Origin: Spongospora subterranea
Taxonomy: Eukaryota > Endomyxa > Phytomyxea > Plasmodiophorida > Plasmodiophoridae
Length of the DNA: 38,479 bases
Reading direction: 5' to 3'
Assembly: GCA_900404475.1 (NCBI GenBank)
Contig: OUQQ01000128.1
Span: forward strand, 1-38,479
Numbering within the stretch: the first letter of the stretch is position 1; each line of letters starts with the position of its first letter. A program made the position numbers and the translations under genes. The notes beneath the pieces are model-generated. The model worked only from the letters and a program-made list of their open reading frames with translations, did no database searches and was not told the origin of the DNA. Of the stretch, positions 11,279-26,900 are shown piece by piece.

Positions 11279-12005
11279 TTACGGTATACTACCAGGTTGT
11301 CTATCGCTCATGGTTGCTGATTCAAATAAATATTCAAAGACGGCATCAACATTGTCGCCAGTTTTAGCCGATGTCTCGAAATACCTGGATTTGAATATGT
11401 GAATATCAGACTATTTGGAGTGATGGCGCTTAACTTTAAGCCTTTAGACGCAGCCCATGCATTGGCCTCGGTGGTCGACACTGCTCTTGTCGGACAATCC
11501 GTCTTATTCCCACAGATTGCGATTCCTTCTGGTCTTGCTCCAAAACGTATTGATTCTTTCAGCCATGCCCCCAGCTTTTCGAACGATTGCCTAGAGGTCA
11601 CATCGAATGTCAACAATGCCTAACATAATTCGTATATCAGCACTAATGGCGATTCTATCGCAATGATCAGAACCGCTTGGGTGTCTTTGTAGAACTCGTT
11701 GCGAATATCAAAGAATTCAGGATGACCAGCGAGATCCCAGAAGTTGACGCTGATTTCATTTGACCCCAGCTTGATAACTTTGACACCATAATCAACACCA
11801 ATCGTCGCAACATATCTGCTGACAAACTTCCAAACTTTTAGTTCGCATCAGTCAAAAGATGCTTCTGCAGATCCACCTTTCTCTCGCAATATCGCTTTAT
11901 CAGACAGCTTTTTCCCGCTCCTCCTTCGCCCATTGTAAGAACCTTTATACGCACGCTAGGGATGGTTTTAACAGGCGTCATTGAAAATGATATTTTAGAC
12001 TCCAT
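11279..12005 (-). CDS. RBJ/DNAJC27-like small GTPase lacking a J domain
   Basis: All five G motifs of a Rab-like GTPase are present after splicing: G1 GEGGAGKS, G2 Thr in YVATIGVDYG, G3 DLAGHPEF, G4 GNKTDC, G5 ETSAKTG. The DLAGHPEFFDIRNEFYKDTQ block and the Asn/Glu-rich surroundings are hallmarks of the RBJ (DNAJC27) family. That family replaces the catalytic Gln of Ras with His, predicting poor GTP hydrolysis. Introns removed: about 50 bases joining CERK to FVSRY, one joining KDTQA to ALLTFDV, and one inside the G5 region joining GLK to YFETSAK. The product ends SDRQPGSIP at TAA (11279-11281). It has no C-terminal Cys for prenylation, and no HPD motif of a J domain is seen downstream. The first Met at 12003-12005 is used; an internal Met lies eight codons later. 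Confidence 0.88.
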
Positions 12006-12189
12006 CAGCAAACAGCGACAGCGACAAGCCGCTATGTGGCGGTTAGCATCAAACTACTTCGGGTTTTGATTGGCGAAATCGCAATGATGACACTGCCAGT
12101 TACAGGACATGACGACAATCTGAAAATCCTAAATAGTGTACAATCAAATGCTTTATACTCGCTGGGCCAGCGATTTCCCAGGAGGAGTA

Positions 12190-12906
12190 TCATCCCATAT
12201 CTGCGTTTACTTCGAATGACTTGGCAATATTATTCGCTTCTTGTAAAGTTTTGCATAGCTTAGAGCTCACTGCAATTTTTGCTTCGCCTTCCTCTATTGC
12301 GGTTTGCGCTTTTACCCGAAGTTGCTCTACCATTCTCGGCACCGTCTCGACATATAATTGATTTAAAGCTTGCACTATATCTTGCATCTCTAATCGATCC
12401 AATTAACAAAAAGTCGGGGGTAGGGTGGAGAAACGACCTTGTAATCCTTTTTGGATTTCCTCTTGTAGTGTGGAAAAATGGCGGTCTCCTTCCGCTATTG
12501 TTTGCGACCAATACGCCTTGGCGGATAAGCAACTATTCATTGCCATGTTTATATCGTCAGAATTGCCTCGTTTGTCGCCAGTGAAACAACGCTCGACTTC
12601 GTCCTCATCGTGCTGCGCAGCAGGGAGAGTCTTCAACCCCGCTGTGACTTCGGTGTTATTGTGTACTTCATTTATTGCTGTTAGCTCTGGTTTCATCTGT
12701 GAAACTAACATAAATATTTGATTACTGAGTAGGTTGTCATTCTTACTCGAACGTCATGCTTTGCTGCAATACCAGGTGTTCCTTCTTCGATTAGATTCGG
12801 ATCGAACCCGATGCCTCGTTCGATTGGGATCGCACTAACAAGGTCCGGCTGGTAATCAAACGAATGACCGATGCTAGAATAGAATTCGTCTTCGATCTCC
12901 TGATGC
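12190..12906 (-). CDS. coiled-coil protein of unknown function
   Basis: Three exons join cleanly. The first, starting at 12906 after a likely acceptor, contains EIEDEFYSSIGHSFDYQPD and IPIERGIGFDPNLIEEG. A 50-base intron joins ..KHDVR to MKPELTAINEVHN. Another 50-base intron joins EEIQKGLQ to EMQDIVQALNQLYVE. The second half is Ala/Glu/Gln/Lys-rich predicted coiled coil (VEQLRVKAQTAIEEGEAK) ending FEVNADMG with TGA. I do not recognise the family. The N-terminus is unresolved. A further exon ending ..SRLIQGR (about 12940-13000) would splice in phase to HQEIEDEF. The gene is co-oriented with, and 185 bases downstream... that is, its stop lies just before the GTPase start on the same strand. Confidence 0.55.
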
Positions 12907-13159
12907 CTAGACCATAACTACAAAGTAACTGTTGGCTAACCTGCCCTGAATCAGTCGTGAGGATGTGTTACTGATGCATCGAGAGTGTGGTGAAGGAGTT
13001 GCTGCGATATGTTTGATGGTTCTGCAGGGTGCATCTTCGTACCGAACCGGGCTTTCGATGATGATTATAAACAATGCCACACGTGACTCGCACACCCCCA
13101 GCCTTTGACTCTGATCACGTTTCCGTAATACTCCTTCTCCACGCGTGCCTGTCACGACA

Positions 13160-13655
13160 TCACTACGTTACACACACCTCGCCGATGCACATTCAAGTGT
13201 CGTCACGTCACGTTATCACTGCGTGTTGCAATACACGCTTGTAACATAGATCCACAGTCAGGTGATCTGACGCACCTGGATGTCTCCTGATCACCTGTGA
13301 ATATACTGTTATTGATCATTGTGAATGCGCATTACGATCCCGTTGTGTAATCACCAGCTGAACATCGGTGATCTGGTTAGAATATATGTCTGCAGCACTA
13401 ACATATCGCGTCGCATCACGATATCACTAACTCGTGTATACTCATATCAGGGTCGGTTGCCGCAAAGAACGGCAGCTTCCGCTGATGCCGGTTTGTTAAA
13501 ACATAACCTAAACTGTACGAGATCGTTCTTCTGACATCGGAAAAACAATCACATAACTGAATCAAAAAGTGACAATAGTTTACTTGCAGGAATGGGTTAA
13601 CTATCAGAGTGAGGTTGAGTATTGGATTATGATACAAAGCAAAAAATTAAATATG
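13160..13655. other. intergenic stretch
   Basis: No supported gene. The DNA between the coiled-coil gene and the methyltransferase stop holds several imperfect repeats of tgatca/gatcacctg and cgtcacg words around 13190-13330. I see no structure in them that I can interpret. Confidence 0.3.
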
Positions 13656-16347
13656 CTATTGAAGAATTTTCCTTCTCTTCGCTTGATGAGAATCATTTTC
13701 CGTCGAATCCCCTGAGGACGATGTTGTTGCAATCCAGACAACAAACCGTGGATCCGTTGAGGGCATAACATGTACCGAGTGATATTTTGAAGTTGAAATC
13801 GCAAACATACGACCGATTGGGATCTGCTCCTGGCTAACAATATAGAGGACTCCAGACGAGCGAAGGCGACAACTCGCTCCATCAATCAGTTCTTGGACGA
13901 TGGAGAAATCATCTGGTTGCCCAGAATGGAATGGCGGATTCGACACAATCATATGATAACGGTACGATGCTGTTGTTTTGGGCCATCCATCCGCAATATG
14001 ATATTCATGCGCATTAGGGACGTTGACCTTAGCAACGTGAATGGCCACCGCATCACAATCTACCATGGTTATCCGGAGATCAGGACGCTTTTCCAGCAAA
14101 AACGAGGATATAACTCCAGAACCACAGCCAAAGTCTAAAACACGCGCCCTATGCTTGACAGGCATTTGGATAAGCGGTAATAGAGAGGCGGTCATTACAT
14201 CCAAACCACCATTCGCAAACATACCAGGAGCGACATGCCAGTGCCTGGAACCATGGCTATCAAATTGCAGAGTTGTAGTCGTAATCCAATCTTGAAACTG
14301 GGACTTCGCCGTCGTTGTTTCTGCCCGTGTCGCTTTGATGATGACCACATCCGTAGATATCATTGGCGTAATCTCAGTAAACAAAGGAGAAAGGGCTCGT
14401 TTGGCGGCAACACCATCAACCCCTTCCTCAGGAAGACCAACTATCCAAACTAAAGATCCCGAGGTCAGTTTCGAAGCTGCTAACGAGATCAGCATTGCAA
14501 ATTCCCCTAAAAACCGGTGAGTGATGTGATCCGAAATTTTTGACCAGGCCAGGTTACCAATACTGTATGGAAATCGAATGATGCATCCATCATAGAAATA
14601 ATCATCATCGATCCAGGTAGATGGCGTTGTGGAGGAAAAACGACTGAGCGATCGATTCCAATGGGTAATCAAATACCGTCCATGGTGTTTGCCACACAAT
14701 TGCAAATGGTTCTCAGGATCATTACCCAAAATCAGAATATGTGAGCCAGCCTTCAATCCTGCTGTGGGTCGCGGCCGCATGGCGGCGAGACTTTTTCCAG
14801 GAACCGTATTCCGTGCATGAGCAGCGCTTCGAATCAGATCAGATAAAGACCGGAACCGTTCGGAAAGATTGACCGAAAGCTCATCCACGTCGGCCTTCTT
14901 CGACCAGCGTGATTCTCGGACACATACTTTTCTGATTAGCAGCTCAATATATCCAATTGCCCTCCAATTCAGGTGGAAAGCATCTACTTTGACTGATTTG
15001 GATACTTCGCTGCGAATACGCTTTCTTTCATCCGATGTGAACTTGATAATTTTTTTTGAGCTCAATCGAATTAGGGCGGACGCCGAGACACCAAGAGCTT
15101 CTCCATCCATATCAGGTAAACATTGAACGACGCGCTGGCTCAGTGCTATAGGCAATCGTGGACTGATATTATCAGTCTGAGCAACGGATGAGATCATATG
15201 AACCAGCTCAGTGAGAGACATCTTAGCAATTGCGCCATCATCAACGTTCTCGTACAAAATTGTCAAAACTTGCTCAGCATTAGACCACTTGCTGAATCCA
15301 TCAATGCACTGTCCCAGCGTTTGGAATGATGAAGCTGTAAAATCCGCTTTCAATACCAACGAGGAGAGTTTTGAATATATTGCATTAGTGCCCAAATCGA
15401 GGGTAGAGAATGCCCAAACAAGAGAAGCTAAAGCCTGAATATCAGCCTGAACAGTTTCAATTTGCGACGCAATCGCGTTCATTAGCGTCGGATCACGAAA
15501 GTTCAAACGAGCTACAGCCCAAGCAACCTGTGCAAGACCTTGGCCAGTAAAATAACGAATGGAGCCCTTACATGCAGTGCAAATCAACGACAGCATGTCG
15601 CGGGATACGCTTAAGCGCGAGGTGGCAATGCTCCAGATAAGCCTTCAATCAAAAAGGTGATCAACTACATATGCATTGTGCGAAAAACTCAAGAGCATAC
15701 ATTGAAAGTTCTTGCGCCTTGAATGATTTTGATATCAATAACGCAGAGCTGGCATCACACAGACGTTGAGCTAGCTCTGAATCTGTACAATTGAAAACGG
15801 CCATAGACCACATTACTTGCGAGATTCCCCGAGCATCAAATGACGGCGTTATCGGTGATATATATTTGAGAGTGCGACGGAACAGACCGTCAACGACGGA
15901 TTGCTGAGCGCTATTGGAATATGTCTTAGCAATCGACCAAACAATGCTGGAAAGGGTGCGATAGTTCAGCATCCCATCATCGTTGTCGAGTAATTGCGAT
16001 GTTTTTTTCACAAGTGGCAGGAGCTGGTGAAGCTCTTCACCAGCGACACCGAAGACGGCAATGCGGTGGAATGCGGTTGAGCAATTCACAGAATTGAACG
16101 ACTCGATATTGCGGTAAATCACGTTGAGCACCTGACGGCAACCGGTACATTTGAGAAGGTCAGAGTTGATGGATCTAGGATTCATAGCTGACACAAACTG
16201 CTGGATTCCGAGGATCGAAACCCAAATGTTGGTGTCGTCAAATTCCAACCGACTTGCCTCAACTACACCGTGAAAAGTCCGCAAAATTGGAAGTGCGGAA
16301 CAATTTTTTCCATGGAAATGACGAAAAGTTTAGACCGATGCAGACAT
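13656..16347 (-). CDS. helical-repeat (OPR/FASTK-like) protein fused to an RsmC-type rRNA methyltransferase
   Basis: The N-terminal half has repeated helical pairs of about 38 residues with the organellar octotricopeptide/FASTK signature: LSSIVWSIAKTYSN, GISQVMWSMAVFNC, LIWSIATSRL, GLAQVAWAVARLNF, LASLVWAFSTLDL. Such repeats bind RNA in mitochondria or plastids. The C-terminal half matches both parts of bacterial RsmC. First comes a degenerate pseudo-domain (ILGNDPENHL onward). Then comes the catalytic Rossmann domain, with SAM motif VLDFGCGSGVISSFLLE and the N2-guanine active-site SNPPFHSG. RsmC makes m2G1207 in small-subunit rRNA. A 58-base intron near 15653-15710 joins QELSM to LIWSIATS. 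A first intron of about 78 bases would join a tiny start exon (MSAS, ATG at 16347) to ASRLEFDDTN. No clear targeting peptide was identified. The ATG lies only 29 bases after the USP7 stop. Confidence 0.85.
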
Positions 16348-16376
16348 GTAGATATATTAGATTAAAGGGCGACAAA

Positions 16377-21079
<4,703 letters not shown>

Positions 21080-21637
21080 TGCTCAATCCGTCGACCGACC
21101 CCCAAATATATATATATATCGACGAAGGCGCCCTAACCCGGCGGGCTGACCGGTTCACAGGTGAAAAACGGCTGGAATCTGATTATACGGTAGGCCGTAT
21201 TCGGTTTGTCGACTGATTTTAACTGGCGGCATACTGTAGATATGTTGCGTGTGGCGCTGTCGCACTTTTCAGACAATGTTTGCGCATCATGCTACACCAG
21301 ACTCATCGGTATGTACACCACCCTTCACGAGACACGACCAGAACCGCCTAAGAATCTTGCTGTCGAACAATCATTTTCCATATCCTGCTGCAACGTTAAC
21401 AGTGGACAGTGCGGCGTGTATACAGTAGCTCCAACGGTCCGCACGTGAGATTGTTGGTGCCCTTGGCCGATGAATCGCGTTTCTGCTCAAGATGTTGGCG
21501 TGGAAGGAATCGTCACAGGGTCGCTTCGATTATCAGCGTACCTGAAATGATTATGGCATTGCTTATAAATCGTCGGTTGATATCATCGATTCCATGGATG
21601 TGGGCAGTCGCCAAGGAATGAGAACCTGAGGAGATCA
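21080..21637. promoter_or_regulatory. divergent intergenic region between two deubiquitinase genes
   Basis: This 558-base gap separates the starts of USP7 (-) and the second ubiquitin protease (+). It holds an alternating AT run at 21104-21119, only about 25 bases from the USP7 ATG. No other promoter element is clear, and no gene is supported here. Confidence 0.4.
21104..21119. repeat. short (AT)n run
   Basis: A run of alternating A and T of about 15 bases, immediately upstream of the USP7 start codon. It may be simple repeat or part of a core promoter. Confidence 0.7.
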
Positions 21638-23113
21638 ATGGATTCCAACCGCTTTATGTTGCCGCAGCTTGATGTTCGAAAACCTAAAAGCAACGCCGTC
21701 AGTCCAGATAGTCGGGCTAAAAAGCCTCCCAATTTGACCAGTCCATTTCTTCCATCAGCGGTCAATGCTCCCAGAACGTCAATTGCATGTCGTGAATTAG
21801 ATCCTTCTGACGCGACTTCGTCCATTGCGAGTAGGCGAAAATCTTTGCGAAGTTCCATACACGCTTTGAAACGGTTATCGCTTCCTGGCAACGAACCACA
21901 ATCTCACACGGAAAAACATGGCATTAGTTTACAGAGTCCAACGCTAAAATCAAGTCTTATAAGGAAATCACCAGAAAGAGGATACATTCCATCAGCGATA
22001 ACGTTTGCGTCGAGCCCCTACTCACAAAATCGGGAGTTTGGCAACAACATGGGCACCGATTTGACTAACCGATATCCTGAAACTAAAGATGAAATCAGCA
22101 ATTCGACATTCAGACGCCTAGTTGGCCTTTATAATCTTGGAAATACGTGTTTCATGGCATCTCAACTGCAATCTTTAGGATGTATCTCGGATTTGTTGGA
22201 CTTTTTTGGAAATCGCAAGTTTGACGGGCACATCAACAAAAAATCGCCTTCAAAAGGCGCATTAGTCGAAAGCTTCGCTGCTCTCATGCTGAAATTTCGC
22301 AATGGGCCTGACGGAACTGTGGTGCGTCCGAACGAGATCAAACAGGCGCTCGGAGCAATTAATCGTCGCTTCTCAGGATTCGCTCAGCAGGACAGCCAGG
22401 AATTTCTCAGGTCGTTGCTTTCGGGAATCCATGACGAAATCAACGAAATTACCAAAACTCCTATATACACCGAACTGAACGACAAACCGGAAGATTCTGA
22501 TGAAGATGTGTCGGTCAGATGGTGGCAGAACTATACGGACCGCAACCAATCATTTGTTTCTGGATTATTCTGTGGGCAATTACGAAGCTGTGTCACTTGC
22601 TGTACATGCGGATGTTTATCGCGAACCTTCGATCCATTTTGGGATCTCTCGCTGCAAATAAAAACCAAAGCAACGACGTCGCGCTCCCTGGAAGAATGTT
22701 TCGATATTTTCACAAATGAAGATATTCTGTCGAGCTATTACTGCGCAAAATGCAAATCCCATGTTAAAGCTAAAAAAATGATGTCGATATATCGTTTTCC
22801 CCAAGTTTTAGTTTTGCATCTAAAACGGTTCGAATACTCTTCAATCTCGCAGTGCAAACTCGATATAATGATTAATTTCCCTCTTCGGGGGCTAAATCTT
22901 TCAAAGTTTTCAGCCGTCTCTGATCGCAGCCCAGTTTACGACTTGGTCGCGGTAAGCAATCATTATGGCAGTCTGTCTGGTGGTCACTACACCGCCACCG
23001 GGCGGATTTCATCAGATACATGGGCAGAGTTCAACGACTCCTCTGCCAGGGTTGTCCCTTCCACGAGCGTTTTGTCTTCAGCAGCATACGTTCTCTTTTT
23101 CAAGCGTCGATGA
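21638..23113 (+). CDS. ubiquitin-specific protease, C19 family (USP2/USP8/USP21-like)
   Basis: A single open frame of 491 residues with no intron. Residues 1-160 are a Ser/Pro/Arg-rich, probably disordered region. The catalytic domain begins at RRLVGLYNLGNTCFM with Cys171. It continues through GFAQQDSQEFL, two zinc-binding CxxC pairs (CVTCCTCG and YYCAKCKSH), and VLVLHLKRFEY. It ends with GSLSGGHYTATG (His450), EFNDSSA and AYVLFFKRR. All catalytic residues are present, so the enzyme should cleave ubiquitin conjugates. Cys171 is followed by MASQLQSL where most relatives have MNSxLQxL. The family is too broad to give an orthologue name. The gene diverges from USP7, and its stop faces that of an unrecognised minus-strand gene. 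Confidence 0.92.
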   Translation: MDSNRFMLPQLDVRKPKSNAVSPDSRAKKPPNLTSPFLPSAVNAPRTSIACRELDPSDATSSIASRRKSLRSSIHALKRLSLPGNEPQSHTEKHGISLQSPTLKSSLIRKSPERGYIPSAITFASSPYSQNREFGNNMGTDLTNRYPETKDEISNSTFRRLVGLYNLGNTCFMASQLQSLGCISDLLDFFGNRKFDGHINKKSPSKGALVESFAALMLKFRNGPDGTVVRPNEIKQALGAINRRFSGFAQQDSQEFLRSLLSGIHDEINEITKTPIYTELNDKPEDSDEDVSVRWWQNYTDRNQSFVSGLFCGQLRSCVTCCTCGCLSRTFDPFWDLSLQIKTKATTSRSLEECFDIFTNEDILSSYYCAKCKSHVKAKKMMSIYRFPQVLVLHLKRFEYSSISQCKLDIMINFPLRGLNLSKFSAVSDRSPVYDLVAVSNHYGSLSGGHYTATGRISSDTWAEFNDSSARVVPSTSVLSSAAYVLFFKRR

Positions 23114-23280
23114 TGCGAAAGCATAAGTAAAAACAAAGAAGGTTTTTCGAATGGAGATCTGTACCTTAATTGCAGCGAGTTCGGGTCGTCACAAGCAATG
23201 CTCAATCTCCATTGAACATGATTCTGAAAAATTAGCTACCTAGATGAGCTCGATCGTCATGGCGAGCACACCTGAAGAAT

Positions 23281-23920
23281 TATAGAATATCATAAACACC
23301 GATATCTTTTTCAGGCGAGACATCTCCTTCAGGGATAGAAGCGAATAAGATAGCCGCCAATTCTGAGGCCTTTAACAGGTCGGGAGACCCAGGGCTAACT
23401 GATGAATTGAAATAACCATTATACTTTAGCTGCTTTCAAGCATTCAATGGAATACAGTATCACCAGTTGAAAACAAACATCGGCATACACCTATTCGATG
23501 ATTCACTTTTAAATTAAAAGTCGACGTGCAGCAAAAATAATCGCAAGAAAATTGGCAGACTTTTACAATGGTCGTTTTTTGGCAGGCGGCTGACCTGGAG
23601 ATCCAAGGAATGATCAGACAATTCGCCCTTCACATCAGCAATAACAGCAGCCGCTGATAAACTCGGCAGGGTTAAAACCGTGTAGGCAAGTATCACGACT
23701 CGTACACAACCAGCGATGCTCACAGCATCAGACACGGTTAAATGCCACGAGGGAAGCGCATTTGAGTGGCCAACCAGCGCTGCTTGAACCTCACAGAATA
23801 TATCTCGCTGGATTCCGAATATTGTGTGTGGAGGAAAAAATGATTAACGGCAGCGAATGAGGGGTACTGTAAAATTTAAACACAGACGGAATAAATTTGG
23901 AGTGACCTTGACGTGTCATG
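23281..23920 (-). CDS. unrecognised gene in three or four exons
   Basis: Coding-like blocks lie in order on the minus strand. They are MTRQGHSKFIPS (ATG at 23918-23920), DIFCEVQAALVGHSNALPSW through LSDHSLDLQ (about 23590-23810), VYADVCFQLVILYSIECLK, and a C-terminal block LLKASELAAILFASIPEGD ending at TAA 23281-23283. GT-AG borders exist between blocks, but the third and fourth can be joined only by a very short interval whose phase is uncertain. The second block contains a long hydrophobic helical stretch (VRVVILAYTVLTLPSL). No family is recognised. The gene ends facing the ubiquitin protease and starts 65 bases from the paladin gene. Confidence 0.45.
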
Positions 23921-23985
23921 GGAAATTCGGTTGAAGGGTTGCGCAGAACACTTTTGTATTGTTGATCGTCGCGCGTTATTGAGCC
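23921..23985. promoter_or_regulatory. 65-base shared divergent promoter
   Basis: Only 65 bases separate the presumed start codons of the unrecognised minus-strand gene and the paladin gene. If both starts are right, the two core promoters must overlap. Confidence 0.35.
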
Positions 23986-26900
23986 ATGTCGAATCAGGGC
24001 CCTCCGGCGTCCTCGGACGCCGACAGCGATAGAATGCCTCAGGCCGGCAGCTTTCCTCGAATAAGTTCGCTGGGTGCGTTTCCGTTTAGGACGCATTCGA
24101 CGAGTGCGCACGTGGAAAGGATGGCGTCGAGCAGAAAGTCATCCAAATCTCCAAACGGCGCCGTGTATGTTCGGCATTCTACCGAGGATAGCCTCCTGTC
24201 TCATTTGAATTCAGTTCTCGAACGATCTCGACTAACGCTCACACACAATCGTTTGCAGAAATGCTCCCTTTGAACATGATTGTACAGGAACGAGATGGAC
24301 AAGTTCTTGGCAAATCAATGGGCATGCATTTCCATAAATCTCCATTTTGATTTCCGTTAATTACTGTATTTCCAGTATTGAAGACGGATCGGTTTCCTAC
24401 TGACGGCGACGCTTTGCCGGACCTCGACGTGCATGTCACTGATGCCCCCAATTTTCGCCAAATCCTCCAAGACCCAATTTTCGCTGTTGGCCAGCCTTCT
24501 CGCCATTCTATACGAACCATCCTCAATCTTTTGAAAGGAAAACCCGTCAGATGGATATCTTTAAGAGAAGGTATTCATCCGTTTTCGAATTTTTGGCGAG
24601 TTATTGATTTCTTAGAACCAATTGTCTATGTCAACAATCGACCGTTTGTACTACGAGAGCTGGCTCATCCATTCCGCAATATGAAAGACTTCGCAGGAAT
24701 CGATTACCAGCGCCTTGAGCTCATCGAATCACGACTCAAACAAGACATTTTAACCGAAGCTGAACAAAACCGGTGACGTTTACGTCAAATATTGTTTGAA
24801 ATAATCTAGCTCAACTTATTGTTAGTGGTAACATTCTCGTTCATGACGAATTTTCACGATTTCAGATTCGTCCTTGTTGGGAAAGTGTATCCAGCTCGTC
24901 TGTAAAGACTTCGCGCGAAGTCTTCGAAAATTTACTTGACAAAGGCTACAAGATCAATTATTCTCGAGTTCCAATAACCCCTGAGAGCGTTTTCGATGCT
25001 AAAGATATTGTCTCTGCTTTTATCGTTGATTCCAATTCTCTTCGTTGATATATATTGCGCTGTCATAGGATCATTTAGTTCGCGTGTTCTTTTACTCATT
25101 AAGCTACAGCATGGAAGGTTTTTATGTGGTTTTGTTGTGCTTTCGCGATTATTAATTCTAGTTGGCAGGAGTTCACGTGTTCTCATGTCAAATGGGCGGC
25201 GGACGATCCACCCTAGGAACCATCATCATGAGGCTATTGTACATGCGATTCGGTCTAGTTGCCCCTTCGCCAAGTGATATCGGTTCTTCAGAAGAATCTA
25301 CGAACGTTGCATCGTACCAGCGCGGGTTTGACCTTTTTCGAAAGTCATTCCTCCAAAGCAAATCTCAATTATATTATAAATTTTCAGGGAATATCCGGTC
25401 ATCCGTCGCCTTCTTCGTGTACTTTTGCATGGGCAAGAAGCTAAGGACGATATCGATGGTGCTGTAGAGGCGTGTGGAATCGTCCACAACGTCCGCACTG
25501 CCGTCTTAGAAACTCGCATGCAAATGGAGCAGGCTTCTGATGATAACACTGCCCTCCTCTATGCCAAAAAGTATTCACTTCATCAAGCCATTCAGTGTTT
25601 TCTATCCATGCTCGTTTTCTAGTACTGCGCTGCGCATTCAGCGCTATTTCATGCTTATTTGTTTTGGCGCGTATTTGAGAAAAACGTTCGCTGCTTCCGA
25701 TCTTGCTCGCTACGTTGTAAGTTTGCTCTGCCTGCGTACCTGTAGATTAAAACATGTCTCAGAGTTCAGAACATTTGTGCTTACCTACTTTGACCTTTGA
25801 GGCGTTCATGAACGAAAACTACGAACTTGGAAAGTTGGCCCAGCAGTGCGTTTCAGAAGAACAACTCGCACCGTTTATTCCTCTAAGCGGCAGTTCCATC
25901 GGCACTGCCGAAATTGAGTCGGTTAACTTTATCAGCAAACGACAGGTTTTTAACAAACAATGAGTGCGTCTGAATTGCGCTTACTTCGTGCTCTAAGGGT
26001 TCTGTGCTGGGAAACCATATGATTATGAAATCATTCTACACATTGGATATGCCAAGCGACCAATCCCTCGCAACACCAATCTCTCAAATCACTTGCACAG
26101 TACCCAACTTTTTTATGATCCCTGGTTTAGCGCTTGGCGCTTTAGGTAAATGTCGCTGAATTTCTCAATAAGGGGGGTTGAGCTGTCTCTAGGACTTCCC
26201 GATTACAACGGGTTAATGCGCACAATTGATGTTCTATCGAGGCAAACAACGCCTCCTGTTTCATCGGTTCCAACTGTCGTCTGGGTGTCACTCGTTTCCG
26301 AACCGACTCTTTTTCTGGATGGCAATCCTTTTGTTCTCAGAGATTATTATCACTCTTTTAGAATGCTGAAAGAGTTCGAAGTCGGGTTGACGGCTTTTCG
26401 GTTAGCTGAAATCGAACAACGCCTGAAGGTTTCTTGTATCGCTTCCAGTTTTAATCTCTCTAACCAATGTGGTCCCACCCAGGCCGACGTTATCAAAGAA
26501 TCTGATGCCAACAACGGATCAGTTTTGCTACATTTAGAAATGTCAAAATCACGTATTCAACCCTATCGATTTACTGTCCGAGACGTCGATGCTACTGTTC
26601 GTACTACTTCTGAAGTCTTTGTTGACATCGCACAAACAAGAAAGGACATAAGGTCTTGTTGATAACACTTGAAAGCAAGTACAAACCGCTAATTCGCATA
26701 GGTTAATATATAAGCACGTTCCACTGCAGGCATTTGCAGCTCCGACCCCAAAATCGTTCGATTCTCTGATTGAGACAATCATTTCAAGCATTATTCCAGG
26801 ATCAGCAATATGTTTCAACTGCCAAGTCGGTTCCGCATCAACCGCTTCGTACTAGTGCTGAATTTTATGTTGATTAGAATGGTCGCGGTCGTTCAGCTGT

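Noticed and set aside
13190..13340. Clustered gatcacctg-like words as a possible repeat array
   Set aside because: Copies are imperfect and unevenly spaced, so there is no CRISPR-like or tandem structure.
13893..15438. Several plus-strand frames opposite the methyltransferase
   Set aside because: They are antisense to a long conserved coding exon and show no motif of their own.
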